A stretch of DNA of 54,450 nt from Burkholderiales bacterium (GCA_023511995.1 JAIMAL010000018.1:1-54450), one strand, 5' to 3'. Positions 1 through 9,275 are shown, counted from the stretch's first letter. Notes: generated by a model not told the origin, from the sequence alone. Translations and numbers: made by a program.

Positions 1-80
1 TGGGCTCGTCGCCCGTGCGCGAATCTGCTCGAAACCCGGCTCGCCATCATCGCGCGCCCTAATGACAAATCTGGGTTTAA
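1..80 (-). repeat. Truncated copy of a 239-bp dispersed repeat element (window edge)
   Basis: Read on the minus strand, these bases match the first 80 bases of the complete element at 49977-50215. I see one internal difference (GAGC here, GAAC there) and a small change at the outer end (TTAAACCC instead of TTTAACCC). The outer end carries the terminal motif CTAATGACAAATCTGGGTTT. The rest of the copy lies outside the window. No coding capacity is apparent. Confidence 0.9.
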
Positions 81-433
81 GCGCCGCTTGGGGGAGGGGT
101 GAAATCAGTCCTTTGCCATCCTCTGCGAGAGGGGGGCTGCGTTTCCGCTGGCGCCGGTGACGGCCCATGACGGCCAGGGGTGGGCCTTCCCGCGCCGGCT
201 TTGGGCGGTTTTGGCCTCGCCGGGTGCGGATCTCCCGGGCGGATAGAAACGTCCCATGCGATAAGCATTTCATTATATCGTGAAGTATGAATGTTAAGTC
301 GTTCATCCAAAAAGGGTTTTTGCGCGTTTCCCCCTTGCGGCATTTTGTCGCGGCGTGCTAAGGTAGCGCCCAAAACAAAGACGGTGGCAAAAAACCGTCG
401 CGGGCCCAACGACCAAGAAGGCAGCCGCCAAGG
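81..433. other. Intergenic region ahead of the cytochrome oxidase operon
   Basis: No convincing gene is visible. The long open frames that cross this stretch continue antisense into coxB and look like high-GC shadows. The last 150 bases are locally AT-richer, as expected for a promoter region. A possible sigma70 promoter is TTGCGG at 335-340 and TAAGGT at 359-364 with an 18-nt spacer. It would start transcription about 60 bases upstream of the DUF2244 gene. Neither hexamer matches the consensus well, so this is tentative. Confidence 0.4.
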
Positions 434-886
434 ATGGAAGGCACACAGCTTGCAACCGGCGCAGATCGCACCGTTCTGGTGCGGCCCAACTGCTCTCTCT
501 CCCCCCTTGGTCGCCGGTGTTTCCTCTTTCTCATCGCGGGTGTCACTTTCGCCGTCGCGGCGGGTTTCGCCTGGTTCGGCGCCTGGCCGGTGCTGCCCTT
601 TGCGGGCCTCGAGGTCGGCGTGCTCGCCTGGGCCTTCCGCGAGGTGGAGCGCCACGCCGACGACTACGAAAAGATCAGCTTCTTGGGCGACCGTGTCCTG
701 GTGGAACGGCGGGACGGCGGGCGCGTTTTCCGCCATCAGTTCAACCGTCACTGGGCCAGGCTCCTGCCGGATGGCGGCGCGCTGAAGCTGCGCTCCCATG
801 GCCGGGAGGTGGAGCTGGGTCGCCGGCTTGCGCCAGAGGTGCGGCAAAGCCTGCTCGTGGAACTGCGAAAACATTTCAACAACTGA
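434..886 (+). CDS. DUF2244 family membrane protein
   Basis: This 150-residue protein has a hydrophobic hairpin at about residues 30-70 (FLFLIAGVTFAVAAGFAWFG, then a second segment ending LAWAF). A soluble C-terminal half follows with the HxDDYE/RVLVERRDG pattern of DUF2244 (PF10003). The biochemical role of the family is unknown. In many proteobacteria it lies next to cytochrome c oxidase genes, and here it ends 22 bases before coxB, which suggests the first gene of the oxidase operon. The first ATG of the frame is used; only a weak AAGG lies upstream. The family call is from recognition of the sequence and context. Confidence 0.8.
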   Translation: MEGTQLATGADRTVLVRPNCSLSPLGRRCFLFLIAGVTFAVAAGFAWFGAWPVLPFAGLEVGVLAWAFREVERHADDYEKISFLGDRVLVERRDGGRVFRHQFNRHWARLLPDGGALKLRSHGREVELGRRLAPEVRQSLLVELRKHFNN

Positions 887-908
887 CGATAACCTGAGGG
901 GGAAGGCA

Positions 909-2042
909 ATGACGAGGAAGTCTCGGGGTCTGGCGGTGCGCCTTTTTACCGCATTCATGACCTTAAGCGCCGCGGCGGCGGCTTGGGCGGCCGAATCCAA
1001 ATACAACCTGCCCACGCCGCAAAGCCAGGTGGCAAGGGAGATCTACGACCTGCACCTGCTCATCCTGTGGGTGTGTGTGGGCATCTTCATCGTGGTCTTC
1101 GGCGCCATGTTCTATTCCCTCTGGAAACACCGCAAAGCGGCGGGCCACCAGGCTGCCCACTTCCATGAGAACACCAAGCTGGAGGTGGTGTGGACCATCA
1201 TTCCCTTCATCATCCTGGTGGGCATGGCCATTCCCTCCACGAAGACGGTGCTCAACATGCGGGATGCCAGCAGCCCCGACATGACCATCAAGGTGACCGG
1301 CTACCAGTGGAAGTGGGAGTATGAATATCCCGTCGAGGGCATCCGTTTCCTTTCCACCCTGGCCACACCCCGGGAGCAGATCACCAATCAGGCGGCGAAG
1401 GGTGAGCACTATCTCCTCGAAGTGGACAATCCCATGGTGGTGCCGGTGGGCAAGAAAGTGCGGCTGCTCCTCACCGCCAACGACGTCATCCATTCCTGGT
1501 GGGTGCCCGCCTTCGGTATCAAGCAGGATGCGATCCCGGGCTACATCAAGGATGCCTGGTTCAAGGCGGAAAACACCGGCATCTATCGCGGGGTGTGCGC
1601 CGAGCTTTGCGGCAAGGACCATGGCTTCATGCCCATCGTGGTCGAGGTGAAGACCCAGGAGGAATACGACAAATGGGTGATGGCGCAGAAAGCGGCCAAG
1701 GCGGCGGCGGTGGCCGATGCCAACAAGACCTATAGCCTGGACGAACTCAAGGCAGCAGGGGAGAAGGTGTACAAGACCCACTGCGCCGCTTGTCACCAGG
1801 CCGATGGCAAGGGGCTGCCCCCGACCTTCCCTGCGCTTGCCGGGTCCAAAATCGCCACGGGTGACAAGGCCGCCCACATCGATATCGTCATGAACGGCAA
1901 GGCCAACACCGCCATGGCTGCCTTCGGCAAACAACTTTCAGACGTGGAGCTTGCCGCCGTCATCACCTACGAGCGCAATGCCTTCGGCAATGCCACGGGT
2001 GATGTGGTGCAGCCCGCCGAGATCAAGGCTTTGCGCAAATAA
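909..2042 (+). CDS. coxB: Cytochrome c oxidase subunit II with C-terminal cytochrome c domain
   Basis: This is the electron-entry subunit of an A-type heme-copper oxidase. It has a signal-like N-terminus (residues 1-27), two membrane helices (about 45-70 and 90-110) and a periplasmic CuA domain. CuA ligands are visible in [12 protein letters not shown] (C230, C234, H238, M241). A cytochrome c domain follows with the heme motif CAACH (C292, C295, H296), giving the fused caa3-type layout. The length, 377 residues, suits such a fusion. I chose this ATG because GAGGGGAAGG lies just upstream; the frame stays open further upstream, but that would overlap the DUF2244 gene. coxA follows after 17 bases. 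Confidence 0.96.
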   Translation: MTRKSRGLAVRLFTAFMTLSAAAAAWAAESKYNLPTPQSQVAREIYDLHLLILWVCVGIFIVVFGAMFYSLWKHRKAAGHQAAHFHENTKLEVVWTIIPFIILVGMAIPSTKTVLNMRDASSPDMTIKVTGYQWKWEYEYPVEGIRFLSTLATPREQITNQAAKGEHYLLEVDNPMVVPVGKKVRLLLTANDVIHSWWVPAFGIKQDAIPGYIKDAWFKAENTGIYRGVCAELCGKDHGFMPIVVEVKTQEEYDKWVMAQKAAKAAAVADANKTYSLDELKAAGEKVYKTHCAACHQADGKGLPPTFPALAGSKIATGDKAAHIDIVMNGKANTAMAAFGKQLSDVELAAVITYERNAFGNATGDVVQPAEIKALRK

Positions 2043-2059
2043 TCCGAGGAGGTCGAGAA

Positions 2060-3634
2060 ATGGAAGCGACGTACGCACACGAACACGGCCATGCCCATCC
2101 CAGCGGCATCATGCGCTGGATCACCACCACCAATCACAAGGACATTGGCACCCTCTACCTGTGGTTCTCCTTCATCATGCTGCTGGTGGGCGGCGTCATG
2201 GCCCTCCTGATCCGCGCCGAGCTGTTCCAGCCTGGGCTGCAGGTGGTGGAACCGGAGGTATTCAACGCCCTGACCAGCCTGCACGGCCTCATCATGGTGT
2301 TCGGTGCCATCATGCCGGCCTTCGTCGGCTTCGCTAACTGGCAGGTGCCGATGATGATCGGCGCCCCCGATATGGCCTTTCCCCGGATGAACAACTGGTC
2401 CTTCTGGCTGCTGCCGGTGGCGGCGATCCTGCTCATCGCCCAGTGGTTCGTGCCGGGCGGGCCCTTTGCCGGCGGCTGGACCATGTATGCGCCGCTGTTC
2501 CTGCAGGGCGGGGTGTCCTACGACATGACCATCTTCGCCGTGCACATCCTCGGCATCTCCTCGATCATGGGCGCCATCAACATCATCACCACCATCCTCA
2601 ACATGCGCGCCCCGGGTATGACCCTGATGAAGATGCCCCTTTTCGTGTGGACCTGGCTCATCACCGCCTATCTCCTCATCGCGGTGATGCCGGTGCTCGC
2701 TGGTGCGGTGACCATGCTGCTCACCGACCGCCATTTCGGCACCCACTTCTTCAACGCCGCGGGCGGCGGTGATCCGGTCCTGTTCCAGCACATCTTCTGG
2801 TTCTTCGGGCATCCGGAGGTGTACATCATGATCCTGCCGGCCTTCGGTATCATCTCCCAGGTCGTGCCGGCGTTTGCGCGCAAGCCCCTTTTCGGCTATG
2901 CCTCCATGGTGTATGCCACGGCTTCCATCGCCATCCTCTCCTTCATCGTCTGGGCGCACCACATGTTCACCGTCGGTATGCCCACCTCGGCGCAGCTCTT
3001 CTTCATGTACGCGACGATGCTGATTGCCGTGCCCACCGGCGTGAAGGTCTTCAATTGGGTGGCGACCATGTGGCGGGGTTCCATGACCTTCGAAACGCCC
3101 ATGCTGTTCGCCGTGGGCTTCATCGCCCTGTTCACCATCGGCGGCTTCTCCGGTCTGGTCTGCGCCATCACGCCGGTGGACATTCAGGTGCAGGATACCT
3201 ATTACGTGGTGGCCCATTTCCACTATGTCTTGGTGTCAGGCGCGCTGTTTGCCATCTTCGCCGGGGTCTATTTCTGGCTGCCCAAGTGGACCGGACACAT
3301 GTATGACGAGAAGCTTGGCAAGCTCCACTTCTGGCTGTCCGTCATTTTCTTCAATGTGACCTTCTTCCCCATGCACTTCCTGGGGCTGGCCGGCATGCAG
3401 CGTCGTGTGCCGGATTACGCCCTGCAGTTTGCGGACTGGAACATGGTGGCGAGCATCGGGGCCTTCGGCTTCGGCCTGTCCCAGTTGATCTTCCTGGCGG
3501 TGGTGCTGAAGGCGATCAAGGGCGGGGTGAAGGCGGAGGCCAAGCCCTGGGAGGGGGCAGACACCCTGGAGTGGACCCATCTGCCTTCGCCGCCTCCGTA
3601 CCACTCCTTCGAAACGCCGCCCGTCCTTAAATGA
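2060..3634 (+). CDS. coxA: Cytochrome c oxidase subunit I
   Basis: This is the catalytic subunit (heme a, heme a3 and CuB) of an A-type oxidase. It has 524 residues and about twelve membrane helices. The sequence shows the N-terminal heme a region ([20 protein letters not shown]) and DRHFGTHFF. The CuB/proton-channel motif [14 protein letters not shown] has the glutamate and tyrosine expected in family A. WAHHMF contains the paired CuB histidines, and [11 protein letters not shown] contains the heme ligands. A GAGGAGGTCGAG-type ribosome site precedes the ATG. It lies between coxB and the cox11 block, the standard order. Confidence 0.98.
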   Translation: MEATYAHEHGHAHPSGIMRWITTTNHKDIGTLYLWFSFIMLLVGGVMALLIRAELFQPGLQVVEPEVFNALTSLHGLIMVFGAIMPAFVGFANWQVPMMIGAPDMAFPRMNNWSFWLLPVAAILLIAQWFVPGGPFAGGWTMYAPLFLQGGVSYDMTIFAVHILGISSIMGAINIITTILNMRAPGMTLMKMPLFVWTWLITAYLLIAVMPVLAGAVTMLLTDRHFGTHFFNAAGGGDPVLFQHIFWFFGHPEVYIMILPAFGIISQVVPAFARKPLFGYASMVYATASIAILSFIVWAHHMFTVGMPTSAQLFFMYATMLIAVPTGVKVFNWVATMWRGSMTFETPMLFAVGFIALFTIGGFSGLVCAITPVDIQVQDTYYVVAHFHYVLVSGALFAIFAGVYFWLPKWTGHMYDEKLGKLHFWLSVIFFNVTFFPMHFLGLAGMQRRVPDYALQFADWNMVASIGAFGFGLSQLIFLAVVLKAIKGGVKAEAKPWEGADTLEWTHLPSPPPYHSFETPPVLK

Positions 3635-3649
3635 AGGGCTGAGGCAATG

Positions 3650-3672
3650 GGCGAGGGGCCAGGCCCCTCGCC
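3650..3672. other. Perfect inverted repeat in the coxA 3' gap
   Basis: GGCGAGGGGCC and GGCCCCTCGCC form two 11-bp arms around a single A, just after the coxA stop codon. No T-tract follows, so it does not look like an intrinsic terminator. A role in mRNA processing or stability, separating the abundant coxBA message from the assembly genes, is possible but inferred. Confidence 0.6.
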
Positions 3673-3686
3673 GGGAAAGGGCAACC

Positions 3687-3782
3687 ATGCAACCGGGCGA
3701 GAGGGGCAAGTACATCACGGCATTCATCCTGGCGGGTGTCGTGGTGCTCATTTATCTCTGGACCATCCATGCCTATGGCTGA
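3687..3782 (+). CDS. 31-residue membrane peptide, cytochrome oxidase small assembly protein type
   Basis: The translation starts MQPGERGKYITAFILAG and continues with VVVLIYLWTIHAYG. It has a short polar N-terminus followed by one membrane helix of about 20 residues. GGGAAAGG lies 8-15 bases before the ATG. It lies between coxA and cox11, and its stop overlaps the proposed cox11 start. Tiny single-helix proteins at this position are annotated in other betaproteobacteria as small oxidase assembly proteins; I assign it by position and shape, not by any catalytic motif. Confidence 0.7.
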   Translation: MQPGERGKYITAFILAGVVVLIYLWTIHAYG

Positions 3783-4338
3783 CGCGATGAGGGACGCCCG
3801 CGCACAGAACAAGACCACACTCATCCGGCTCATCGTGATCACGGTGGTCATGTTCGGCTTCGGCTTCATGCTGGTGCCCTTCTACAAAAAAATTTGCGAG
3901 GTGACGGGCATCGACCGGCAGCGTGTGGCGGTGAGTAATACCCAGGTGGACCCAAGCCGCCGTGTCACCATCGAATTCGACTCCAATGTGGGGAGCGGCT
4001 TGCCGTGGCGTTTCGAACCCCTCACCCCCCGCGTCACGGTGCATCCGGGGGAAATGAAACAGGTTGTCTTCCGCGTGGTGAACACCAGCAACCGCCCGGT
4101 GGTGGGACAGGCGGTGCCCGCCTACGCGCCGCCGCGGGCGGCGGGCTATTTCAAAAAAATCGAGTGCTTCTGCTTCAGCGAGCAGACGCTCAAACCCGGC
4201 GAGGAGCGGTTGATGCCGGTGCAGTTCGTGGTGCAGAACGATCTGCCAGAGGATGTGCACACCATCACCCTTTCCTACACCTTCTATGAGCGTGCCCCGC
4301 AGACGGCGGCGGCAGCCGGCAGCGGGGGCGGCGCGTGA
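3775..4338 (+). CDS. ctaG: Cytochrome c oxidase assembly protein CtaG/Cox11
   Basis: Cox11 is a membrane-anchored copper chaperone that delivers copper to the CuB site of subunit I. The 187-residue protein has one N-terminal helix (about residues 15-38, ending VPFYKKICEVTG). An immunoglobulin-like periplasmic domain follows with the copper motif ECFCF (the CFC cysteines) and the family signature near QAVPAYAPPRAAGYFKKIECFCF. In-frame ATGs also occur at 3769 and 3787; I use 3775, which overlaps the stop of the preceding small gene. The C-terminus is a Gly/Ala tail. It overlaps the next gene by GTGA. Confidence 0.94.
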   Translation: MADAMRDARAQNKTTLIRLIVITVVMFGFGFMLVPFYKKICEVTGIDRQRVAVSNTQVDPSRRVTIEFDSNVGSGLPWRFEPLTPRVTVHPGEMKQVVFRVVNTSNRPVVGQAVPAYAPPRAAGYFKKIECFCFSEQTLKPGEERLMPVQFVVQNDLPEDVHTITLSYTFYERAPQTAAAAGSGGGA

Positions 4339-4538
4339 ACTCCCCGCGCACGCCGTGGCTGAAGGCGGCCAAGGCTGTGTTCTGGAGTTTTCTCGGCGTG
4401 CGGCGGCGCCAGGATTACGACGCCGACGCGGCGGGGCTTACACCGGGCCAGGTGATCGTCATGGGTCTGATCGGCGCCGCCCTGTTCGTGGCGCTGCTCC
4501 TGGGTGTGGTGTGGCTGGTGACCCATCTGGTCGCCTGA
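4335..4538 (+). CDS. DUF2970 family protein
   Basis: This 67-residue protein has an amphipathic, basic N-terminus (KAAKAVFWSFLGVRRRQDYD) and a single C-terminal membrane helix (VIVMGLIGAALFVALLLGVV). This is the layout of DUF2970 (PF11174), a betaproteobacterial family of unknown function found in cox operons. It starts at a GTG that overlaps the cox11 stop codon in GTGA, so translation is probably coupled. An assembly role is inferred from position only. Confidence 0.82.
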   Translation: MNSPRTPWLKAAKAVFWSFLGVRRRQDYDADAAGLTPGQVIVMGLIGAALFVALLLGVVWLVTHLVA

Positions 4539-4618
4539 GGCAGGACAGGGGAAGCGTCGCGGGGAGTCTGGTTTCGAAGCGAATGCTGTGCCAATAATCC
4601 AAACGAGGAGGAACAAAC

Positions 4619-5509
4619 ATGAGTGAGCATCAAGGGGGAGGCTATTATCTGCCCCAGCCTTCGGGCTGGCCCATCGTCGGTTCGGTGGCGTTGCTGTTGT
4701 TCGCATCCGGCATGGTGCTGTGGGCGAACCGGCTGCCGGGAAGCTGGCTGGTGCTGGCGGGACTGGCGGTGCTCTTCTACATGATGTTCGGCTGGTTCGG
4801 CCGCGTCATCGATGAGTCCGAGGGGGGCAAATACAACGATCAGGTGGACCGTTCCTTCCGTTGGGGCATGACCTGGTTCATCTTCTCCGAGGTCATGTTC
4901 TTCGCCGCCTTCTTCGGCGCCCTCTTTTATCTGCGGGTGCTCGCCGTGCCATGGTTGGGTTCCGGGGAAACGGGGCAGATGCTGTGGCCGGGCTATACGC
5001 CCAGCTGGCCCACCGCCGGCCCCCTGGGTCCCACCCTGGCGGGGGTGAACCAGGCGGTGCCGCCCGGTTCCAACCAGTTTTCCAGCATGGGGGCGTGGGG
5101 GATTCCGGCCCTGAACACCCTGATCCTGCTGACCTCGGGGCTGACGGTGACCATTGCCCACTGGGGACTGAAAAAAAACAACCGCACCCAGCTCACCGTC
5201 TGGCTGTTCCTCACCATCTGCCTGGGCGCCTTGTTCCTTGGCCTGCAGGCTTATGAATACGTGCACGCCTATACGGAAATGGGGCTCACCCTCGGTGCCG
5301 GTGCCTATGGCGCCACCTTCTTCATGCTCACCGGTTTCCACGGGCTGCACGTGACCATCGGCACCATCATGCTCATCGTCATCTGGCTGCGGGCGCTGAA
5401 AGGCCATTTCACGCCGGAAAGACACTTCGCCTTCGAGGCGGTGTCGTGGTACTGGCACTTCGTGGACGTCGTCTGGCTGCTGCTCTTCGTCTTCGTTTAC
5501 GCCCTGTGA
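4619..5509 (+). CDS. coxC: Cytochrome c oxidase subunit III
   Basis: This 296-residue membrane protein has about seven helices and matches subunit III of A-type oxidases. Family features include SFRWGMTWFIFSEVMFFAAFFGALFY, GWGIPALNTLILLTSG-like segments, the FFMLTGFHGLHVTIG motif and the C-terminal YWHFVDVVWLLLFVFVY. A strong ribosome site (GAGGAGGAA) precedes the ATG. The 80-base gap before it is larger than others in the operon and holds nothing I recognise. An intrinsic terminator follows the gene. Confidence 0.97.
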   Translation: MSEHQGGGYYLPQPSGWPIVGSVALLLFASGMVLWANRLPGSWLVLAGLAVLFYMMFGWFGRVIDESEGGKYNDQVDRSFRWGMTWFIFSEVMFFAAFFGALFYLRVLAVPWLGSGETGQMLWPGYTPSWPTAGPLGPTLAGVNQAVPPGSNQFSSMGAWGIPALNTLILLTSGLTVTIAHWGLKKNNRTQLTVWLFLTICLGALFLGLQAYEYVHAYTEMGLTLGAGAYGATFFMLTGFHGLHVTIGTIMLIVIWLRALKGHFTPERHFAFEAVSWYWHFVDVVWLLLFVFVYAL

Positions 5510-5560
5510 CGGCCAGGTTCGGCTGGACATAACTAGAACGACAAGGAGAAAGGGGACTCT

Positions 5561-5594
5561 GGCGCCGCAGTTCACCGCGGCGCCATTTTTGTTT
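5561..5594 (+). terminator. Intrinsic terminator after coxC
   Basis: GGCGCCGC (5561-5568) pairs with GCGGCGCC (5577-5584) across an 8-nt loop and is followed by ATTTTTGTTT. The stem is strong and the U-tract lies on the plus strand, so it should end the cox structural operon. It also separates it from the convergent DUF2909 gene. Confidence 0.85.
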
Positions 5595-5629
5595 CCTTGC
5601 CCGGCGGCGGGCACCGCAGGGTCCCGTCC

Positions 5630-5839
5630 TCAGGGTTTGGGGGGCAGCACGCCGAAATAGAAGCCCGCCATGAGCAACGCAAACAGGGTGATGGACACCC
5701 CGATGCGCACGCTCAAGGCCTTCACCGTCCGTTCTGTGCTACCTTTGTCCTTCAGCAGGAAGGCGAGGGCGGAAAAGAGGCTGGCGACGATGACGAGCAG
5801 AAACAGAACCACCAGGCTGCGATAGACGATGACGGACAT
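5630..5839 (-). CDS. DUF2909 (twin transmembrane) protein
   Basis: The 69-residue protein starting MSVIVYRSLVVLFLLVIV has two membrane helices (about residues 3-25 and 45-65) and ends GVLPPKP. It fits the DUF2909 family, small membrane proteins of unknown role that neighbour SURF1 in betaproteobacteria. The frame continues further upstream, but the ATG used here has GGGAG before it and starts the conserved hydrophobic part. It is the only minus-strand gene between coxB and ctaB: convergent with coxC and divergent from SURF1. Confidence 0.8.
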   Translation of the reverse strand: MSVIVYRSLVVLFLLVIVASLFSALAFLLKDKGSTERTVKALSVRIGVSITLFALLMAGFYFGVLPPKP

Positions 5840-5957
5840 GAACGACTCCCGATTCTGGGCGCGAGGGGGGAGGGAAGACAAAGCACGGGGATGCCCCCTT
5901 CCTTCTTGGGCCCGGCCGACCAAAGCAGGAGTTTAGATCAAGCTTTACGCCCCCGCC

Positions 5958-6674
5958 ATGGCTGATCGATCCCGTTCGCTGCTCTGGCCCACCGTGGCGG
6001 CAGTCGTGCTCCTTGTCGTCACCATTGCGGCGGGCAAGTGGCAGCTGGACCGCGCCCAATACAAACGGGCGCTGCAGGCCAAAATCGATGCCGCGCTGGC
6101 AGCGCCCCCAGTTCTGCTCGATGGACGCCCCATTGCGCCCGAGGCGGTGGAGGGCCGTCGCGTGCGGGTGAAGGGACGTTTCGATGCCAACCACGGGATT
6201 TTTCTCGACAATCGCAGTTGGCAGGGGCGCCCGGCGTATGGGGTGCTCACCCCCCTTCTCATCGACGGTGCCGGCACGGCTGTCCTGATCGATCGTGGGC
6301 TTCTCCCCCGCGATTGGAAGACCACGTCATTGCCGGCGGTGCCCGTACCGCCGGCGCCGGTGGAAATCGAAGGGGTGGCGATGCAGCCACCGGGGAAATA
6401 TCTGGAATTGTCGCGGCAGCAGGTGCAGGGCAGGCTCTGGCAGAACCTGGACCTGCCCCGCTATGCGGCGCAACTGCCTTACCCCCTGCTGCCCATCGTG
6501 GTGACCCAGCTCAACGATACCGGCGATGGCCTCCATCGGCATTGGGTGCGGCCGGATGCGGGGGTAGAAAAACATCTGGGTTATGCCTTTCAGTGGTTCG
6601 CCATGGCGGCGACCATCGTGGTGATTTACGGAGTGATGTATGCGCGACACCGCAGGGCAGCCAAACCGCACTAA
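5958..6674 (+). CDS. SURF1 family cytochrome oxidase biogenesis protein
   Basis: SURF1 proteins help insert heme a into oxidase subunit I. This 238-residue protein has the family layout: an N-terminal helix (about residues 9-26) followed by GKWQLDRAQYKRAL. A periplasmic domain follows with GRRVRVKGRF and IFLDNRSWQGRPAYGVLTPL. A second helix lies at about 205-228 (AFQWFAMAATIVVIYGVMY). It starts a second plus-strand assembly segment and overlaps the next gene by 35 bases. Confidence 0.92.
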   Translation: MADRSRSLLWPTVAAVVLLVVTIAAGKWQLDRAQYKRALQAKIDAALAAPPVLLDGRPIAPEAVEGRRVRVKGRFDANHGIFLDNRSWQGRPAYGVLTPLLIDGAGTAVLIDRGLLPRDWKTTSLPAVPVPPAPVEIEGVAMQPPGKYLELSRQQVQGRLWQNLDLPRYAAQLPYPLLPIVVTQLNDTGDGLHRHWVRPDAGVEKHLGYAFQWFAMAATIVVIYGVMYARHRRAAKPH

Positions 6675-7218
6675 GCTTCTCCTGGTGTTTGCCGTCTTCC
6701 TGGCGCCGGTGGCGGCGGCCTATCTCTTCTATTACGTCTGGCCGCCGCGGGGGGGCGTGACCAACTACGGCGAACTCATCGAGCCGGTGACGCTCCCCGC
6801 CGAGCTGCCCCTTTTTACCGCTGCCGGCGAGCCGTTTCCCCTGGGCAGGTTGCGGGGTAAATGGCTTCTCCTCTACCCCGCTCCTGCTGCCTGCGATGAA
6901 GTGTGTGCGCGGCGGCTGGACGGCCTGCGCCGGGTGCGTCTTGCCCAGGCAGGGGAGCAGGATCGCGTCCGGGTGATCTGGCTTCTGACCGACGCCAGTG
7001 CCGTGGCGCCCACCGCGCCGGGCTTTCCCGGCCTCATGATCCTGCGTGATGCCCGCGGGGAGCTCGTGGCGCGCCTGCCCGTCAAGGGGGGGTTGAGCGG
7101 CCATTTCTACATTGTCGATCCCCTGGGCAATGTGATGATGCGCTACGACCTCGACCCGGATCTCAAGCGCATGGCCAAGGATCTCACCCGGCTCCTCAAA
7201 GCCTCCCGAATCGGGTGA
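6640..7218 (+). CDS. Sco-like cytochrome oxidase associated membrane protein
   Basis: The 192-residue protein has one N-terminal helix (about 12-32) and a thioredoxin-fold domain beginning at the PLFTAAGEPFPLGRLRGKW stretch. A CxxxC pair, CDEVC (C85, C89), sits where Sco proteins bind copper. The conserved Sco histidine context (DHS before YxxDPxG) is altered: the only nearby histidine is H155 in SGHFYIVDPLG. It is therefore Sco-like, and whether it binds copper normally is uncertain. It overlaps SURF1 and is 10 bases from heme A synthase, fitting an oxidase assembly role. Confidence 0.82.
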   Translation: MRDTAGQPNRTKLLLVFAVFLAPVAAAYLFYYVWPPRGGVTNYGELIEPVTLPAELPLFTAAGEPFPLGRLRGKWLLLYPAPAACDEVCARRLDGLRRVRLAQAGEQDRVRVIWLLTDASAVAPTAPGFPGLMILRDARGELVARLPVKGGLSGHFYIVDPLGNVMMRYDLDPDLKRMAKDLTRLLKASRIG

Positions 7219-7228
7219 TGGCGTGGGG

Positions 7229-8320
7229 ATGAGCCCCGAAAGCCTGTTCCTCCTCGCCCTGTTCGGCCTCCTCGTGGCCCTGCCGGTGCTGGTCTATGTG
7301 GGCCGCCGGGGCGGTGATCCCTTGCCGCGGCTTGCCTGGGTCACCGCCTTTCTGGCGCTGGATCTCATCATGTTCGGCGCCTTCACCCGGCTCACCGATT
7401 CCGGCCTGGGGTGCCCGGACTGGCCCGGCTGCTACGGTCACTCCAATCCCCTTTCCGCGGGGGAGCACATCCGCGCCGCGGAAACGGCGATGCCCACCGG
7501 GCCGGTGACCCGGGTCAAGGCATGGATCGAGATGCTGCACCGCTATTTCGCCATGGGGGTGGGCGTGCTCATCATCGTGCTCATGGTGGGGGCCTGGCGG
7601 CGCCACCACCGTCAACCCCACCATTCGCCGTGGCTTGCCACGGTGATTTTTCTCGCCGTGTGTATCCAGGGGGCATTCGGGGCCTTCACCGTCACCTTGA
7701 AGCTGCAGCCCTTGATCGTCACCCTGCATCTTCTGGGCGGCATGACCCTTTTGGCGCTGCTTACCTGGCTTGCGCTGCGGGACAGTCCCCCGCCTGCGGC
7801 GAACGCACCCGTCAAGCTTCATGCCCGCCTGGCCCTGGGGGTGCTTTTTCTCCAGATCGCCCTGGGTGGCTGGGTGAGCACCAATTATGCGGTGCTCGCC
7901 TGTCCGGATTTTCCCCTCTGCCATGGTCAGTGGTGGCCGGCGGGAATGGATTTCCGCCATGCCTTCACCCTCTGGCGCCCCCTGGGGCAGACGGCGGAAG
8001 GTAATCTCATTCCCTTCGCTTCCCTCGTGGCCATCCATTGGGTGCATCGCAGTTTTGCCTATGGGGTGCTGCTGGTGTTGGGCAGCCTCGCCGTGCGTGC
8101 CTGGCGGCAGGCGGGGCTCAGCCGCTGGGCCAGGATTCTCGCCGCCCTCCTGGTGTTGCAGTTTTTCACCGGTCTTTCCAATGTGCTCCTGGCCTGGCCG
8201 CTGCCCCTTGCCCTGCTCCACAACGGCGGGGCCGCCGCGCTGGTCATGGTGCTGGTGGTGATAAACTTCGTCTTGAGCGAAACAGCCAGGCAGGCGCGCA
8301 ACGCCGTGTCTGCCCCATGA
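7229..8320 (+). CDS. ctaA: Heme A synthase (COX15/CtaA family)
   Basis: This enzyme oxidises the C8 methyl group of heme O to make heme A. It has 363 residues and about eight helices in two homologous halves. Each half has paired histidines of the heme sites: [36 protein letters not shown], then [14 protein letters not shown] and [12 protein letters not shown]. The motif [22 protein letters not shown] is typical of proteobacterial CtaA. A GTG six bases upstream is an alternative start. It overlaps the ATGA region where the next gene could also begin. Confidence 0.94.
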   Translation: MSPESLFLLALFGLLVALPVLVYVGRRGGDPLPRLAWVTAFLALDLIMFGAFTRLTDSGLGCPDWPGCYGHSNPLSAGEHIRAAETAMPTGPVTRVKAWIEMLHRYFAMGVGVLIIVLMVGAWRRHHRQPHHSPWLATVIFLAVCIQGAFGAFTVTLKLQPLIVTLHLLGGMTLLALLTWLALRDSPPPAANAPVKLHARLALGVLFLQIALGGWVSTNYAVLACPDFPLCHGQWWPAGMDFRHAFTLWRPLGQTAEGNLIPFASLVAIHWVHRSFAYGVLLVLGSLAVRAWRQAGLSRWARILAALLVLQFFTGLSNVLLAWPLPLALLHNGGAAALVMVLVVINFVLSETARQARNAVSAP

Positions 8321-8337
8321 ACAACGGGGAGAGGAGC

Positions 8338-9246
8338 ATGGCCACACTCGGCATCAACCAGGTGGCGTGTCGCTGTCAGCAGTTTTTTGCCCTGTGCAAG
8401 CCACGGGTGGTGGCGCTCATCGTCTTCACCGCGGTGATCGGCATGTTCCTCGCGGTGCCGGGCATGGTGCCTCTGCGCATTCTCCTCGCGGGCACCGTGG
8501 GCATTGCTCTGGTGGCGGGGGCGGCGGCGGCCTTCAACTGCCTCATCGAACAGAAGGTGGATGCCATCATGGCGCGCACGCGGGCGCGGCCTCTGCCCCG
8601 CGGCGAGGTGACGCCCCTGCAGACGCTGGTCTTCGCCGGCACGGTGGGGGGGCTTGGCCTGTTCATCCTCAATACCTACGTCAATGCGCTGACCATGTGG
8701 CTGACGCTGGCCACCTTCGTTGGCTATGCGGTGATCTACACCGTGGTGCTCAAGCCCCTGACGCCCCAGAACATCGTCATCGGCGGCGCCTCCGGGGCGA
8801 TGCCGCCGGTGCTGGGCTGGGCGGCGGCCACTGGCGAAGTGAGCGCCGATGCGCTGCTCCTCTTCCTCATCATCTTCGCCTGGACGCCGCCCCATTTCTG
8901 GGCCCTGGCCTTGTACCGGCGCGACGAATACGCCAAGGCGGGCATGCCCATGTTGCCGGTGACCCATGGGGAAGCCTTCACCCGCCTGCACGTGCTGCTC
9001 TACACGTTCATTCTCACCGCCTGCACCCTGCTGCCCGTGGCCACGGGCATGAGCGGCCTCATCTATCTCGCCGGCGCCCTCGTCCTCGACGGGATCTTTC
9101 TCTGGCTGGGCTTCCGCCTCTACCGCGCCTACAGCGATGCCTTGGCCCGCCGGACCTTCGCCTATTCCATCCTCTACCTCGCCCTGTTGTTCGCCTTCCT
9201 GCTGGTGGACCACCACTGGCATCTGCCCCTTGCGCACCTCGCTTGA
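8338..9246 (+). CDS. ctaB: Protoheme IX farnesyltransferase (heme O synthase)
   Basis: CtaB attaches farnesyl diphosphate to heme B, giving heme O, the substrate of CtaA. The 302-residue membrane prenyltransferase shows the family motifs near [17 protein letters not shown] and the aspartate-rich motif [15 protein letters not shown]. It also shows the [16 protein letters not shown] loop and [20 protein letters not shown] chose this ATG because GGGAGAGGAG lies at good spacing. An earlier ATG at 8317 overlaps the ctaA stop and would add seven residues. It closes the aa3 biogenesis block. Confidence 0.95.
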   Translation: MATLGINQVACRCQQFFALCKPRVVALIVFTAVIGMFLAVPGMVPLRILLAGTVGIALVAGAAAAFNCLIEQKVDAIMARTRARPLPRGEVTPLQTLVFAGTVGGLGLFILNTYVNALTMWLTLATFVGYAVIYTVVLKPLTPQNIVIGGASGAMPPVLGWAAATGEVSADALLLFLIIFAWTPPHFWALALYRRDEYAKAGMPMLPVTHGEAFTRLHVLLYTFILTACTLLPVATGMSGLIYLAGALVLDGIFLWLGFRLYRAYSDALARRTFAYSILYLALLFAFLLVDHHWHLPLAHLA

Positions 9247-9275
9247 AGTCGGGGGTGCGCGGCCGTCATATTTAG

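Noticed and set aside
241-300. Imperfect palindrome CGATA...TATCG before the oxidase operon
   Set aside because: The arms are only five bases with an AT-rich spacer, which is expected by chance in this locally AT-rich stretch.
77-1015. Long minus-strand open frame of 312 codons at the window start
   Set aside because: It runs antisense through the DUF2244 gene and into coxB, has low-complexity Pro/Arg/Gly composition and no recognisable domain. It is a high-GC shadow.
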